Source: Acidithiobacillus caldus ATCC 51756 (GTDB lineage Bacteria > Pseudomonadota > Gammaproteobacteria > Acidithiobacillales > Acidithiobacillaceae). From it: a stretch of DNA of 64,000 bases. The stretch is taken from assembly GCF_000175575.2 (NCBI RefSeq), contig NZ_CP005986.1, forward strand, positions 2,499,001-2,563,000, given 5' to 3'. A program made the translations under genes and the position numbers. Below, in pieces: positions 45,818 through 56,289 of the stretch (its first letter is position 1; the number at the start of each line of letters is the position of its first letter). The notes under the pieces are model-generated. The model did not search any database. It saw nothing but the letters and a program-made list of their open reading frames with translations, and was not told the DNA's origin.

Positions 45818-46788
45818 CCGATGCCCAGGACACAGATACCAGCCACCAGCCCGTCCTCCTTGCCGAGGTGCTGGCGGCCTGCACACCGCTTCTGGGCCAG
45901 CCCGGTCCGCGCCTCTGGGTGGATGCCACGGGTGGGCGGGGCGGCCACAGTGCGGCTCTGGCCCACCTCCTTGGGGCGCAGGATCGCCTGCTCGTCCTCG
46001 ATCGCGACCCCGGGGCCATTGCCTTCTTGCGAACACGCTTTGCCGAGGACGAGCGCGTCAGCGTACGCCAGGCGGAGTTTTCCCGGGTGGCACAGGTGCT
46101 GGCAGAGATGGGCACGGGGCAGGCCCAGTTCATTCTGGCCGATCTCGGCGTCTCGTCGCCGCAGCTGGACCGCCCCGAAAGGGGTTTCAGCTTTTTGCGG
46201 GATGGCCCGCTGGACATGCGCATGAACCCCGAGCAAGGAATGAGTGCCGCACAATGGCTGGCAACCGCCGAAGCGGCGGAAATTGCGCAGGTCCTGCGCG
46301 ACTACGGCGAGGAACGGGAGGCCCGGCGTATTGCCCGCGCCATCGTCCGGGAACGGGCGGTGAGACCCCTGACCCGCACCACCCAACTTGCGGAACTCGT
46401 TGCCGGCCTTCTGCCGCGCGCCCGCGCCCAGGCCATCCACCCGGCAACCCGTACCTTTCAGGCCATCCGCATGCACATCAACGACGAGTTGGCCGAAATC
46501 CGCGCCTTCCTGCCGGCGGCCATGGACAGCCTCGGCCCAGACGGGCGGCTGGCGGTCATCAGCTTCCACTCGCTGGAGGATCGTCTGGTCAAGCGCTTTT
46601 TTCGTGCCGATACCCGCCAGCCCGATCCCGATCTGCCCCTGCGCAACTGGGAGATCCCGGAGGCTCCCTGGTTTCCCCTGGGCCGGGCCAGCCGCGCCAG
46701 CACCGAAGAAGTCGCCCACAATCCCCGCGCCCGTTCGGCCACGCTTCGGGTCGCGCAGAAGCGAGGAGATCCACATCGTGCGTCGTAG
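45814..46788 (+). CDS. rsmH: 16S rRNA m4C1402 methyltransferase
   Basis: RsmH (MraW) methylates C1402 in 16S rRNA. 324 residues: HQPVLLAEVLAAC, the SAM motif VDATGGRGGHSAALA, FILADLGVSSPQLDRPERGFSFLRDGPLDMRM and AVISFHSLEDRLVKRFFR are full family signatures. GTG start 45814 overlaps the mraZ stop. Overlaps ftsL by 11 bases. Confidence 0.97.
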   Translation: MTDAQDTDTSHQPVLLAEVLAACTPLLGQPGPRLWVDATGGRGGHSAALAHLLGAQDRLLVLDRDPGAIAFLRTRFAEDERVSVRQAEFSRVAQVLAEMGTGQAQFILADLGVSSPQLDRPERGFSFLRDGPLDMRMNPEQGMSAAQWLATAEAAEIAQVLRDYGEEREARRIARAIVRERAVRPLTRTTQLAELVAGLLPRARAQAIHPATRTFQAIRMHINDELAEIRAFLPAAMDSLGPDGRLAVISFHSLEDRLVKRFFRADTRQPDPDLPLRNWEIPEAPWFPLGRASRASTEEVAHNPRARSATLRVAQKRGDPHRAS

Positions 46789-47041
46789 CACCATCGCGCT
46801 CGTCCTGTTGATTACCCTGACCCTGCTCGGCATCGTTGCCGCGCGCGAGAGCTCTCGCAGCGTTTTCATCCAGCTGCAGGCGGCCCAGGCGCGGGCCTTC
46901 GCCCTGGATAACCGTTGGGGGCAGTTGCAACTGGAACAGGCAACCCTGGCCTCCAACGCCCGCGTCGGCGATATTGCCCGGCAGAAGCTCGGGCTGGTCG
47001 CCCCCAAGAACCAGCAGATCGTGATGGTCAAAGCTCCATGA
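46778..47041 (+). CDS. ftsL: Cell division protein FtsL
   Basis: FtsL is a single-pass membrane protein of the divisome, joining FtsB and FtsQ. Its 87 residues hold a short N-terminus, one membrane segment (STIALVLLITLTLLGIVAA) and a coiled coil (FIQLQAAQARAFALDNRWGQLQLEQATL). GTG 46778 follows GAGGAG. The stop overlaps ftsI as ATGA. It is recognised mainly by size, shape and place. Confidence 0.9.
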   Translation: MRRSTIALVLLITLTLLGIVAARESSRSVFIQLQAAQARAFALDNRWGQLQLEQATLASNARVGDIARQKLGLVAPKNQQIVMVKAP

Positions 47042-48810
47042 GCCAAAGCCGCCAACGCACCCCGATCCGTCCCCGTTCCTTGCCCGTCTGGCGGGCGAGG
47101 GCCGTGTGGACCTTGCTCGGGCTTGGTCTTGGCGGCACCATGCTGGCTTCTTACGACGCGCAGGTCGTGCGCCATCAACAACTGCGCGATGAGGGCGCCC
47201 AGCGCTATCTGCGCCAACTGCCCATGGCGGTGCCGGCGCGCGCACCCATAGTGGACCGTCACGGCCAGGTGCTGGCGGTGTCCGTACCGACCACCACGCT
47301 CTGGGCCGACCCCCGGTTTTTCCCCGACTCCGGGGCCGATTTCCGTGCCGTGGCGGCAACCTTGCACATCTCCCCGGCGGAGCTGCAGCAACGTCTGCAT
47401 CGGGGTGGCAGCCGCTTTGCCTACATTGCGCGTCAGCTGCCGCCGGATGCCGCGGCGCCAGTGCTGGCACTGAAGGTGCCGGGACTGCATCACCTGCTGG
47501 AATACCGTCGTTACTATCCCGACGCCGATGTGACCGGCCCCCTGCTGGGTTTCACCGATCTGGACGGGCACGGCATTGCCGGCCTCGAGATGAGCTACGA
47601 TGGTTGGCTGCGCAGTGAGCACGGCAAAGCGACGGGGTTGCAGGACAACCGCGGTCGCACCCTGGCCTGGGCCAGCCTGCCGGCACGCGCCAAAACCGGC
47701 CAGACCCTCGTGCTCAGCATCGACCGCAACCTGCAGTACACGGCCTACACGGCGCTGGCGGCGGCCGTACAGACCGCCGATGCCAGCTCCGGCTCGGCGG
47801 TGCTCATGGATCTGCGCAGCGGTGAGATCCTGGCGCTGGCAAGCTATCCCTCCTACAACCCCAACAATCGCGCCGATTATGTGGCGAGTCTTTACGATAA
47901 CCGCGCCCTCAATCACACCTTCGAGCCCGGTTCGGTGATGAAGCCCTTTGCCATTGCGGCGGCCCTGGACTCCGGGAGTATCGCGCCAACGAGCCGCTTC
48001 GACGTCGCCACTTCCTGCTACCGGGTCGGGCGCTATTGCATTCGCGACGATGTCCGTCACGGCACCCTCGACCTACGCCAGGTCTTGCAGTATTCCAGCA
48101 ACATCGGTGCGGCGCAGATCGCCCTGCGCACCCCTCCCGCCGCCCTCTACGGGACCCTGCAACGGGCCGGCTTCGGGCGGATCAGCGATATCGGCTTCCC
48201 GGGAGAGGCCGCCGGCAATCTCCCCAGGTGGCAAGGTTGGGATCGGAGTCGGCAGGCTGCCATGGCCTACGGTTATGGCATCTCCGTCACCACCCTGCAG
48301 CTGGCAACGGCGTATGCGGCCATTGCCCGGAATGGCCGCTATCTTCGGCCGACGCTCATCCACGGCGCCCACGCGGTGGACGAATCCGGCCCCGAGGTCA
48401 TGCGTCCCCAGACCGCGGCACTCCTGCGCCAGTGGCTGCAGGCGGTGGTGGCACCGGGCGGTACCGGCTTTCTGGCGGCGGTTCCCGGCTATTCCGTGGC
48501 GGGCAAGACGGGCACCTCGGCGCTGGCCAATGGCAAAGGTGGCTTTCACCACAGCCGTGTCAACACGAGCTTCGTTGGCTTTGCCCCGGCAGAGAACCCT
48601 CGCCTGGTGATGGCGGTGACCATCCGCGACCCCAAGCGCGGTCTGCGCTATGGCGGGGTCGTGGCGGCGCCGGTATTTCGGGTGACCATGACGGCGGCCT
48701 TGCGCGCCCTTGGTGTGGCGCCCGACCGTCCCTTTGCCGCTACGCCCGCGGGCGTCAGTGCCGTACAACAGAAACTCTGGGCCGAGGGGGCAGGCGATGT
48801 ACGCCACTGA
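47038..48810 (+). CDS. ftsI: Septal peptidoglycan transpeptidase FtsI (PBP3)
   Basis: FtsI cross-links septal peptidoglycan with FtsW. 590 residues: one membrane anchor near 22-37, a pedestal (PAPARAPIVDRHGQVLAVS), and a transpeptidase domain with SVMK (Ser299, Lys302), SSN (353-355) and KTG (490-492). ATG 47038 overlaps the ftsL stop. Overlaps murE by 14 bases. Confidence 0.97.
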   Translation: MSQSRQRTPIRPRSLPVWRARAVWTLLGLGLGGTMLASYDAQVVRHQQLRDEGAQRYLRQLPMAVPARAPIVDRHGQVLAVSVPTTTLWADPRFFPDSGADFRAVAATLHISPAELQQRLHRGGSRFAYIARQLPPDAAAPVLALKVPGLHHLLEYRRYYPDADVTGPLLGFTDLDGHGIAGLEMSYDGWLRSEHGKATGLQDNRGRTLAWASLPARAKTGQTLVLSIDRNLQYTAYTALAAAVQTADASSGSAVLMDLRSGEILALASYPSYNPNNRADYVASLYDNRALNHTFEPGSVMKPFAIAAALDSGSIAPTSRFDVATSCYRVGRYCIRDDVRHGTLDLRQVLQYSSNIGAAQIALRTPPAALYGTLQRAGFGRISDIGFPGEAAGNLPRWQGWDRSRQAAMAYGYGISVTTLQLATAYAAIARNGRYLRPTLIHGAHAVDESGPEVMRPQTAALLRQWLQAVVAPGGTGFLAAVPGYSVAGKTGTSALANGKGGFHHSRVNTSFVGFAPAENPRLVMAVTIRDPKRGLRYGGVVAAPVFRVTMTAALRALGVAPDRPFAATPAGVSAVQQKLWAEGAGDVRH

Positions 48811-50233
48811 AGGGCTGGATAGCCTGCTACCGGAACTGGAAGGCGCCGGCGCTGTGCGCGTCTGCGGAATCGAGAGCGATAGCCGACGGGTGCGTCCGGG
48901 ACAGCTTTTCGTCGGTCTCCACAGCCGCCACGGCGATGGCGCGCGTTTCCTGGCCCAGGCCTTGGCCGCCGGTGCCGCCGCGGCCTTGCTCCAGGGGCCG
49001 GAATTGCGGCGCGACACCGTGGACGGTCAGCCCGTCTGGGTCCATCCCGAGGCACCACGGCTCCTGGGCGAAGCCCTGCGCCGCTGGTACCACTGGCAAG
49101 GGCGGGCGCCCGGCCTGATTGGCGTCACCGGCACCAACGGTAAAAGCAGCGTCACCTGGCTCATCGCTCAGCTCGCTGGCGCCGAGGTCATCGGCACCTT
49201 GGGCGCCGGCCCCTTGACGGCGCTGCAGCCATTGGCCAATACCACGCCGGCGGCCGTTGAGCTCTGGTCCCTGCTGGGGGCAGCGCGCCAACGCCGAGCG
49301 CAGTGGCTCGCCATGGAGGTGTCCTCCCACGCCCTGGCCTTGGAACGGGTGGCTGGCGTACCTTTCACGGCCGCCGTCTTTACCAACCTGAGTCGCGATC
49401 ATCTGGATTTCCACGGCAGCATGGCCGCCTACGGCGCCGCCAAGGCCAAACTCTTCACCAATCCGGCGCTGCAGCTGGCGGTGCTCAATGCCGACGATCC
49501 CTTCAGCGCCGAATTGCGCACGCACCTGCACCCGGATGTGCGGATCGTGGGCTATGGCTTCGGCGCCGGCGATTACCGGGTGCGCGAATACCATCCGGGA
49601 GCACGGGCCACCCTCCTCGTCATCGATACTCCCGCGGGGACCCGACCACTGCGGATCCCGCTCATGGGAATGGCCAACGCCCGCAATTTCCTGGCTGCCC
49701 TGGCCGCCGTCGAGGGTCTGGGCATGGACGTGGATCCGCAGGTGCTGGCGGCCCTGCGTCTACCGCCGGGGCGCTATCAACGGCTGTCGCCGCGGACGCC
49801 GCAGCAGCCCGATGTCCTCGTCGATTACGCCCACACCCCAGATGCCCTGCGCCAGGTGCTGGAGGATCTGCGGACCGTGGCCAAGGGGCGGATCACGGTG
49901 GTTTTCGGCTGCGGCGGCGACCGCGACCGGGGCAAACGGCCGGAGATGGGGGCAGTGGCCGCAGCCCTGGCCGATCGGGTCCTGCTGACGGACGACAATC
50001 CGCGCTCCGAGGATCCCGCCGCCATCGTCGCCGAGATCTTGGCGGGGATGCCGGCGGGCCGCGCCGAGGTCTGCCACGATCGCGCCGCCGCCATCGCCAG
50101 AGCCATCGGCGAAGCGGAGCACGGTGACTGGGTGCTCATCGCTGGCAAAGGCCACGAGCAGACCCAGGAAAGCGCCGGTGCAAAGCGGCCCTGCGACGAC
50201 GTCGAACTGGCTACTAGGGCATTGCAGCCATGA
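48797..50233 (+). CDS. murE: UDP-MurNAc-tripeptide synthetase, meso-DAP adding
   Basis: MurE adds the third amino acid to the peptidoglycan stem. 478 residues with ATP site GVTGTNGKSSVTWL, AMEVSSHALALERV, the DNPR motif (TDDNPRSEDP) that marks meso-diaminopimelate specificity, and YAHTPDAL. The start ATG 48797 has a weak ribosome site and overlaps ftsI. The stop overlaps murF as ATGA. Confidence 0.96.
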   Translation: MYATEGLDSLLPELEGAGAVRVCGIESDSRRVRPGQLFVGLHSRHGDGARFLAQALAAGAAAALLQGPELRRDTVDGQPVWVHPEAPRLLGEALRRWYHWQGRAPGLIGVTGTNGKSSVTWLIAQLAGAEVIGTLGAGPLTALQPLANTTPAAVELWSLLGAARQRRAQWLAMEVSSHALALERVAGVPFTAAVFTNLSRDHLDFHGSMAAYGAAKAKLFTNPALQLAVLNADDPFSAELRTHLHPDVRIVGYGFGAGDYRVREYHPGARATLLVIDTPAGTRPLRIPLMGMANARNFLAALAAVEGLGMDVDPQVLAALRLPPGRYQRLSPRTPQQPDVLVDYAHTPDALRQVLEDLRTVAKGRITVVFGCGGDRDRGKRPEMGAVAAALADRVLLTDDNPRSEDPAAIVAEILAGMPAGRAEVCHDRAAAIARAIGEAEHGDWVLIAGKGHEQTQESAGAKRPCDDVELATRALQP

Positions 50234-51576
50234 TCCGCTACACGCTCAGGGAAATTGCCCAGCGCACCGGCGGTAGCCTGCTTCAGGGAACCGACCCGGA
50301 AAAGGAAATCCACGGTGTCGGCACCGATACCCGCACGCATCTGTCGGGACGGCTCTTCGTGGCCCTGCGCGGCCCGCGTTTCGACGGCCACGACTTCGTC
50401 GAGGCGGCACGCAAGGCCGGCGCGGCCGCCGTTTTGGTACAAAGGCCGAGTCCCGGGCCCGGTGTGCTGGTGGCCGATCCGCTGGCCGCACTGCAAGTCC
50501 TCGCCGCCGCCTGGCGACGGGAACTGGGTACATCCCTGGCCGCCGTCACCGGCTCCTGCGGTAAGACCACCGTCAAAGAGATCCTCGCCGCCATGCTGCG
50601 CCAGAGCGGCCCGTGCCTCGCCACCCGCGGCAATCTCAACAACCACATCGGGGTTCCGCTGACCCTGGCGGAGCTTGGCCCTGAACATCGCCACGCCGTG
50701 GTGGAGATGGGCATGAACCACGCCGGGGAAATCGCCGTGCTGACCCGCATGGCTAGGCCCGACCTTGCCCTGATCAATAACGCCGGGCCTGCCCACATCG
50801 AAAATCTCGGCAGCATCGCCGCCATTGCCGCGGCCAAGGGTGAGATCCTGGAAGGGCTATCGGCGCACGGGATCGCGGTGATCAATGGCGACGACGAGTA
50901 TGCCGATTACTGGGCCGAGCGGGCCCCGGGCGAGGTCTGGCGCTTCAGCCTCGACGACCGTCCCGCGCGGGTACGCGGTCAGTGGCGCCCACAGGGCAAA
51001 GGCGGCGTTCTGGACCTGCGCGCCCCCCAGGGCAACGTGAGCCTGCGCATCCCGCTGTCCGGTCGCCACAATGGTGCCAACGTCCTCGCCGCCACCACCG
51101 CCGCCCTTGCCCTGAACCTCGGTCTGGACCAGATCGCCCGCGCGGTGGAGGCGCTCACGCCCGCCCCCGGCCGCTTGCAGTGGCGCGAGGGCAAAGGCGG
51201 CAGCCGCATTCTGGACGACACCTACAATGCTAATCCCGCCTCGGTAGAGGCGGCACTGCGGGTCCTGGCCGAACAGCCGGGCCGGCGCTATCTGGTCCTG
51301 GGGGATATGGCAGAGCTGGGTGCCGATGCCGAACTCCATCACCAGCAGATGGGCGGCCACGCCCGCGCTCTCGGCATCGATGGCGTCTTTACCCTGGGCA
51401 GCCTGAGCCGGACCACCAGCCGCGCCTTCGGACCCGCCGGCACCCACTTCGTGGAACGCGAGGCCCTCGTCGACGCGGTGCTAAGCATGCTCGCTCCGGA
51501 CGCCGTCGTGCTCGTCAAGGGCTCTCGCGCTGCCCATATGGAACGGGTAGTAGCCGCGCTCACGGAGGCATCCTGA
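50230..51576 (+). CDS. murF: UDP-MurNAc-pentapeptide synthetase
   Basis: MurF adds D-Ala-D-Ala. 448 residues: [19 protein letters not shown] (ATP site), [60 protein letters not shown]. The stop overlaps mraY as TGATG. Confidence 0.97.
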   Translation: MIRYTLREIAQRTGGSLLQGTDPEKEIHGVGTDTRTHLSGRLFVALRGPRFDGHDFVEAARKAGAAAVLVQRPSPGPGVLVADPLAALQVLAAAWRRELGTSLAAVTGSCGKTTVKEILAAMLRQSGPCLATRGNLNNHIGVPLTLAELGPEHRHAVVEMGMNHAGEIAVLTRMARPDLALINNAGPAHIENLGSIAAIAAAKGEILEGLSAHGIAVINGDDEYADYWAERAPGEVWRFSLDDRPARVRGQWRPQGKGGVLDLRAPQGNVSLRIPLSGRHNGANVLAATTAALALNLGLDQIARAVEALTPAPGRLQWREGKGGSRILDDTYNANPASVEAALRVLAEQPGRRYLVLGDMAELGADAELHHQQMGGHARALGIDGVFTLGSLSRTTSRAFGPAGTHFVEREALVDAVLSMLAPDAVVLVKGSRAAHMERVVAALTEAS

Positions 51577-52658
51577 TGCTCTACTACCTTTTCATGCAAT
51601 TGGGCAGCCTGTACCACGGCTTTTACGTCTTCCAGTACCTCACCCTGCGCGGCGTGATGGCTATTCTCACGGCCTTGGTCCTGTCCCTGGCGCTGGGTCC
51701 CTGGGTGATCGCGCGCCTGCGTCGCTATCGCATCGGCCAGATGGTGCGCAGCGATGGACCGGAAACCCACCTCGTCAAACAGGGTACGCCCACCATGGGC
51801 GGTGCGCTGATCCTGTTGGTGGTGCTCCTCACCACCCTGCTCTGGTCGGACCTCGGCAATCCCCTGGTCTGGGTGGCCATCGTCACGACTTCCGCCTTCG
51901 GGGCCATCGGCTTCATCGACGACTGGCGCAAGTTGCGGCGGCGTAACAGCAAGGGGCTTTCGGCGCGGGCCAAGTACGGACTGCAGTCCCTGGTCGCCCT
52001 GGCTGCCGCCGGTACCCTGTATGCCCTGGCCAGCAAGCCGGTGGAGACGAGCCTCATCATTCCTTTCGTGCCCCATGTCCTGATCCCTCTGGGGCTGGGC
52101 TTCATCGTTTTCAGCTACTTTGTCATCGTCGGCACGTCCAACGCCGTCAACCTCACCGATGGCCTGGATGGCCTCGCCATCGTCCCCACGGTGATGGTGG
52201 CGGGCGCCCTGGGCATCTTCGCCTACGTCTCGGGCAATGCCGTCTTTGCCAAATATCTGGGGGTACCCTGGGTACCGGGTGCCGGGCAGATGCTGATCTT
52301 TTGCGGCGCCCTGGTGGGGGCAGGACTGGGTTTTCTCTGGTTCAACACCTATCCCGCCGAGGTATTCATGGGCGACACCGGCGCGCTGGCCCTGGGTGCG
52401 GCTCTGGCCATCGTCGCCATCGTCGCCCGCCAGGAACTGGTGCTCTTCATCATGGGCGGTGTCTTCGTGGTGGAAACCCTTTCGGTGATGATCCAGGTGA
52501 CCTCCTTCCGCCTGACGGGAAAACGCGTCTTTCGCATGGCGCCGCTGCACCACCACTACGAGAAGAAGGGCTGGCCGGAACCGCGCGTGGCGGTGCGATT
52601 CTGGATCATCACCGTCATCCTCGTCCTCATTGGCCTTTCGAGTTTGAAGATCCGCTGA
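51576..52658 (+). CDS. mraY: Phospho-MurNAc-pentapeptide translocase
   Basis: MraY makes lipid I on undecaprenyl phosphate. 360 residues with ten membrane segments; [20 protein letters not shown], the catalytic [29 protein letters not shown] and [22 protein letters not shown] are all conserved. It ends one base before murD. Confidence 0.97.
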   Translation: MLYYLFMQLGSLYHGFYVFQYLTLRGVMAILTALVLSLALGPWVIARLRRYRIGQMVRSDGPETHLVKQGTPTMGGALILLVVLLTTLLWSDLGNPLVWVAIVTTSAFGAIGFIDDWRKLRRRNSKGLSARAKYGLQSLVALAAAGTLYALASKPVETSLIIPFVPHVLIPLGLGFIVFSYFVIVGTSNAVNLTDGLDGLAIVPTVMVAGALGIFAYVSGNAVFAKYLGVPWVPGAGQMLIFCGALVGAGLGFLWFNTYPAEVFMGDTGALALGAALAIVAIVARQELVLFIMGGVFVVETLSVMIQVTSFRLTGKRVFRMAPLHHHYEKKGWPEPRVAVRFWIITVILVLIGLSSLKIR

Positions 52659-52659
52659 C

Positions 52660-54024
52660 ATGCACGCCTTTGCACACGATCTCGACCTGCGCATCCTCGG
52701 CCTTGGCCAGACGGGTCTGTCCTGTCTGCGTTGGGCCGTGGCGGCGGGCCTGCGACCGAAGGCCTTCGACACCCGCGCCGGGCTTGCCTCGGCCCGCCCC
52801 TGGGCCGCGGAATTCCCAGGCTGTACGCTGCATTTTGGCGATCTGCGCGCCGACGCCCTCCTTGGCGCCGACCTGGTCCTGGTGAGTCCCGGCCTGGCAC
52901 CCACCCTGCCTGCCCTGCGCGCAGCACGTGAGGCCGGGATTGCCTTGTGGAGCGACGTCGAGCTTTTCGGACGCCTGGCCCGGGCGCCCATCGCTGCCAT
53001 CACCGGCAGCAACGGCAAAAGCACGGTCACGACCCTGCTCGGCGAGATGGCCAAGGCCGCAGGACGCCGGGTGGCGGTGGGGGGTAACCTGGGCACGCCA
53101 GCCCTGGATCTTCTGCCTGAGGCGGGCGCACCCGAGCCCGAGCTTTACGTGCTGGAGCTGTCCAGTTTCCAGCTCCACTACTGCCACGCGCTCCGTCCCC
53201 GGGTGGCGGCGATCCTCAATCTCAGCCCCGATCACCTGGATTGGCACGGCGATATGGAGGCTTACCTTGCCGCCAAGGCACGCATATTCCGGACCATGGG
53301 CGAGGGCGATACGCTGGTGCTCAATGGCGAGGATCCGGCCCTGCAAAGCCTGCCTGCCAAGGCACCAGCGGGTGTGGAGATCCGCCGTTTCGGGCACACG
53401 CCCCAGCTGGACGCTTGGGCGGACGATCTCGCCCTGCATTGGCCGTCCGCCGCACCCATGCCCTTGGCGGATATCCATCTGCCAGGCAAGCACAACGGGG
53501 AAAACGTCCTGGCGGCCGCACTCATGGCCAATGCCCTGAATCTACCGGAGACGGCCATACGTCAGGCGGCTGCCGACTTCCGCGGCCTGCCGCACCGTCT
53601 GCAGTGGGTGGCCCGGGTGGGCGGCGTGGACTATTACGACGACTCCAAGGGCACCAATCTGGGGGCCAGTCTGCGCGCCATACAAGCGCTGCCCGGACCT
53701 TTGGTCCTGATTCTGGGCGGTGATGCCAAGGGTGCGGACCTCAGTCCCCTGCGCGAAGCCCTGCGGGGACAGCGAGGTGCCGTGCTCCTGGGCAAGGATG
53801 CCGCTATCCTGGAGGCCATTCTCGCCGGTTCCCTGCCAACCCTGCGCATCGGCGAGGGCGGCATGAGCAGAGCGGTGCGTGCCGCCGCCGCCATGGCCCA
53901 GCCAGGCGATCAGGTGCTGCTGTCGCCGGCCTGTGCGAGCCTCGACATGTTCCGCGACTATCGCGACCGCGGACGTCAGTTTGCCGCTGCCGTGCAGACA
54001 CTGGCAGAGGAGGTGGCGCCATGA
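52660..54024 (+). CDS. murD: UDP-MurNAc-Ala D-glutamate ligase
   Basis: MurD adds D-Glu to UDP-MurNAc-L-Ala. 454 residues: N-terminal LGLGQTGLSCLRW, ATP site AITGSNGKSTVTTL, VLELSSFQLHYC, LNLSPDHLDWHG and YYDDSKGTNLGASLRAI. The stop overlaps ftsW as ATGA. Its early place, after mraY, follows the usual dcw order. Confidence 0.97.
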   Translation: MHAFAHDLDLRILGLGQTGLSCLRWAVAAGLRPKAFDTRAGLASARPWAAEFPGCTLHFGDLRADALLGADLVLVSPGLAPTLPALRAAREAGIALWSDVELFGRLARAPIAAITGSNGKSTVTTLLGEMAKAAGRRVAVGGNLGTPALDLLPEAGAPEPELYVLELSSFQLHYCHALRPRVAAILNLSPDHLDWHGDMEAYLAAKARIFRTMGEGDTLVLNGEDPALQSLPAKAPAGVEIRRFGHTPQLDAWADDLALHWPSAAPMPLADIHLPGKHNGENVLAAALMANALNLPETAIRQAAADFRGLPHRLQWVARVGGVDYYDDSKGTNLGASLRAIQALPGPLVLILGGDAKGADLSPLREALRGQRGAVLLGKDAAILEAILAGSLPTLRIGEGGMSRAVRAAAAMAQPGDQVLLSPACASLDMFRDYRDRGRQFAAAVQTLAEEVAP

Positions 54025-55193
54025 AAAAGCCAAGCTGGTGGCTGGTGGAAGACGGACCCGCCGATCTCACATTGTGGTGGATCATCGTCGTTCTGCTCTG
54101 CTTCGGCCTGGTCATGGTGTACTCCGCCAGCGCACCCGTTGCAGAGCACGAAACCGGCAACGCTTTCTACTTTGCCGAACGGCAGGCCCTCTACGCCGTC
54201 CTGGCGGCCGCCGTTCTCTACTTTTTCAGTCGCATCGATCTGGATTTCTGGGAGCGCATGACCTTTCCCCTCATGGGGCTATCCCTGCTCACCCTGGCCA
54301 TGGTCTTCCTGCCGGTGATCGGGGTGTCCGTCAACGGCTCCCACCGCTGGCTGAACCTCATCGTGGTCCGCCTGCAACCATCGGAGCTTCTGAAGTTCGC
54401 GCTGCTGCTCTTCATTTCCCGCTATGTGGTGCGCAAGGGCGAACTCCTCGGGCGGCTCAAGGAGGGCCTGTGGCCCATCTTCCTGGTGCTCGGCCTGCTC
54501 GGTGTCCTGCTGCTGCTGCAACCGGATTTTGGCTCCTATGCCATGGTCGTCCTCATCACTGGGGTGCTGCTCTTTCTCGGTGGGCTGCCCCTGCGCTATG
54601 TACTCCTGGCCGGTCTGGTGGCCGGCGGCGCCCTGGGTTTCCTGGCCATCTCCGCACCCTACCGGCTGGCGCGTATCACCGCCTTCCAAAATCCTTGGGC
54701 CGATCCTTACGGAGCTGGCTTCCAGCTGGTGCAGTCCCTCATTGCCTTTGGCCGCGGCGGGATCTTCGGGGTGGGTCTGGGTGACGGTATCATGAAGTAT
54801 TTCTACCTGCCCGAGTCTTACACCGATTTCATTCTGGCGGTGATCGGCGAGGAACTGGGCCTCGTGGGCGTCTGGGCCCTGGCCATCCTTTACGCCATTG
54901 CCAGCTGGCGTATCTACCGCATCGGTCGGCGCGCGGCGGCGGCGGGCGACGCCTTCTATGCGCTTTTCTGTTATGGCGCCCTGACCTGGTTCGGGGGCGA
55001 GGCGGTGCTGTCCATGGGCGTGAATCTCGGCGCTCTGCCCACCAAAGGCTTTGCCCTGCCCCTCATCAGCTACGGCGGTAGCGCGCTGGTCTTTCTGTGC
55101 GCCACCCTGGGCGTGGTCTTGGCCGTGAGTCGTCGCTACCCGCCAAGCAAAGCCGCGAAGTCCACGCAATCGGCGGAGGTGGCCCATGGCTGA
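54021..55193 (+). CDS. ftsW: Septal peptidoglycan glycosyltransferase FtsW
   Basis: FtsW is the SEDS polymerase at the septum. 390 residues with about ten membrane segments; VMVYSAS, NGSHRWLNL, QPSELLKFA, LLQPDFGSYAMV, AGFQLVQSLIAFGRGGIFGVGLGDGIMKYFYLPESYTDFILAVIGEELG and PLISYGGSALV are family marks. Its C-terminus overlaps the murG start by 8 bases. Confidence 0.97.
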   Translation: MKKPSWWLVEDGPADLTLWWIIVVLLCFGLVMVYSASAPVAEHETGNAFYFAERQALYAVLAAAVLYFFSRIDLDFWERMTFPLMGLSLLTLAMVFLPVIGVSVNGSHRWLNLIVVRLQPSELLKFALLLFISRYVVRKGELLGRLKEGLWPIFLVLGLLGVLLLLQPDFGSYAMVVLITGVLLFLGGLPLRYVLLAGLVAGGALGFLAISAPYRLARITAFQNPWADPYGAGFQLVQSLIAFGRGGIFGVGLGDGIMKYFYLPESYTDFILAVIGEELGLVGVWALAILYAIASWRIYRIGRRAAAAGDAFYALFCYGALTWFGGEAVLSMGVNLGALPTKGFALPLISYGGSALVFLCATLGVVLAVSRRYPPSKAAKSTQSAEVAHG

Positions 55194-56289
55194 ACAAGCA
55201 AGGGCCGTACACGACCACCGCGGCCGGGTGCTCATCGCCGCTGGCGGGACCGGTGGTCACATCTTCCCCGCCCTGGCGGTGGCGGACTGCCTGCGCCAGG
55301 ACGGTCTGTACGTGGATTTTGCCGGCACCCCCAATGGCATGGAAAAGGAACTCGTGCCGGCGCGCAGCTATCCCCTGCATTGCCTGAACATGCGCGGTCT
55401 GCGGGGCAAGGGACTGGTGGGCTGGTTGCTCCTGCCCTGGCGTCTGGGCAGGGCCACGGTGGAGGCGCGGCGGATCCTGCGCGCCTGCCGCAGCCAGGTG
55501 GTCCTGGGCATGGGGGGTTACGTCTCGGCACCCGTGGGGCTGGCGGCCTGGTCCCTGGGTCGCCCCCTGTGCCTGCACGAGCAGAATGCCATCCCGGGTC
55601 TCAGTAACCGTCTGCTGGCACCTCTGGCGCGACGGGTCTTCCTGGGCTTTCCCCATCCCTCCTGGTCGCGGGCAGAGTGGGTGGGTAATCCGGTACGCGC
55701 GGAGATCGCCGCACTGCCAGCACCAAAGGAGCGGCTGGCGACGCACACCGGACCACGGCGTCTGCTGATTCTGGGAGGCAGCCGTGGTGCCAAGGTCCTC
55801 AACGAGATCGCCGTCGCCGCCCTGGCCGGCTTGGAGACCGATGAACGTCCGGAGATCTGGCATCAGACCGGTGCCGAACATCTCGAAAGCACGCGCAGAG
55901 CCTATGCCGAGGCCGGTGTGGTCGCGCGGGTGGAGGCCTTCATCGACGACATGGCGGCAGCCCTGGGCTGGGCCGATCTGGCCATCTGCCGGGCGGGGGC
56001 AGCCACGGTGGCGGAACTGGCGGCGGCGGGGCTCGGTGCCCTGCTGATCCCCTACCCCTATGCCGTGGACGATCACCAGGCCGCCAACGCCCAGTTCCTG
56101 GAGCGGGCTGGGGCGGGGCGTATGCTCCGCCAGGAGGGTCTGGACGGCGCCAGTCTCCGGGCCATCCTCACCCCATTGCTGGCCGATGCCGATCTCCTGC
56201 GCCGCTGGGCGGAGGCGGCCCGCGGCCAGGCGCGCACCGATGCCGCACAGCGGGTGGCCGCAGCCTGTGAGGAGCTTTGCCATGCGTAA
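55186..56289 (+). CDS. murG: Lipid II synthase (N-acetylglucosaminyltransferase)
   Basis: MurG adds GlcNAc to lipid I at the inner face of the membrane. 367 residues: IAAGGTGGHIFPALAVAD, MRGLRGKG, LGMGGYVSAPVGLAA, LHEQNAIPGLSNRLL, LILGGSRGAKVLNE and CRAGAATVAELAAAGLGALLIPYPYAVDDHQAANAQFL with the donor-binding residues. It overlaps murC by 8 bases. Confidence 0.97.
   Translation: MAEQARAVHDHRGRVLIAAGGTGGHIFPALAVADCLRQDGLYVDFAGTPNGMEKELVPARSYPLHCLNMRGLRGKGLVGWLLLPWRLGRATVEARRILRACRSQVVLGMGGYVSAPVGLAAWSLGRPLCLHEQNAIPGLSNRLLAPLARRVFLGFPHPSWSRAEWVGNPVRAEIAALPAPKERLATHTGPRRLLILGGSRGAKVLNEIAVAALAGLETDERPEIWHQTGAEHLESTRRAYAEAGVVARVEAFIDDMAAALGWADLAICRAGAATVAELAAAGLGALLIPYPYAVDDHQAANAQFLERAGAGRMLRQEGLDGASLRAILTPLLADADLLRRWAEAARGQARTDAAQRVAAACEELCHA

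Noticed and set aside
45592-48060. An 822-residue minus-strand open frame opposite mraZ to ftsI
   Set aside because: GC-rich antisense shadow spanning four real genes.
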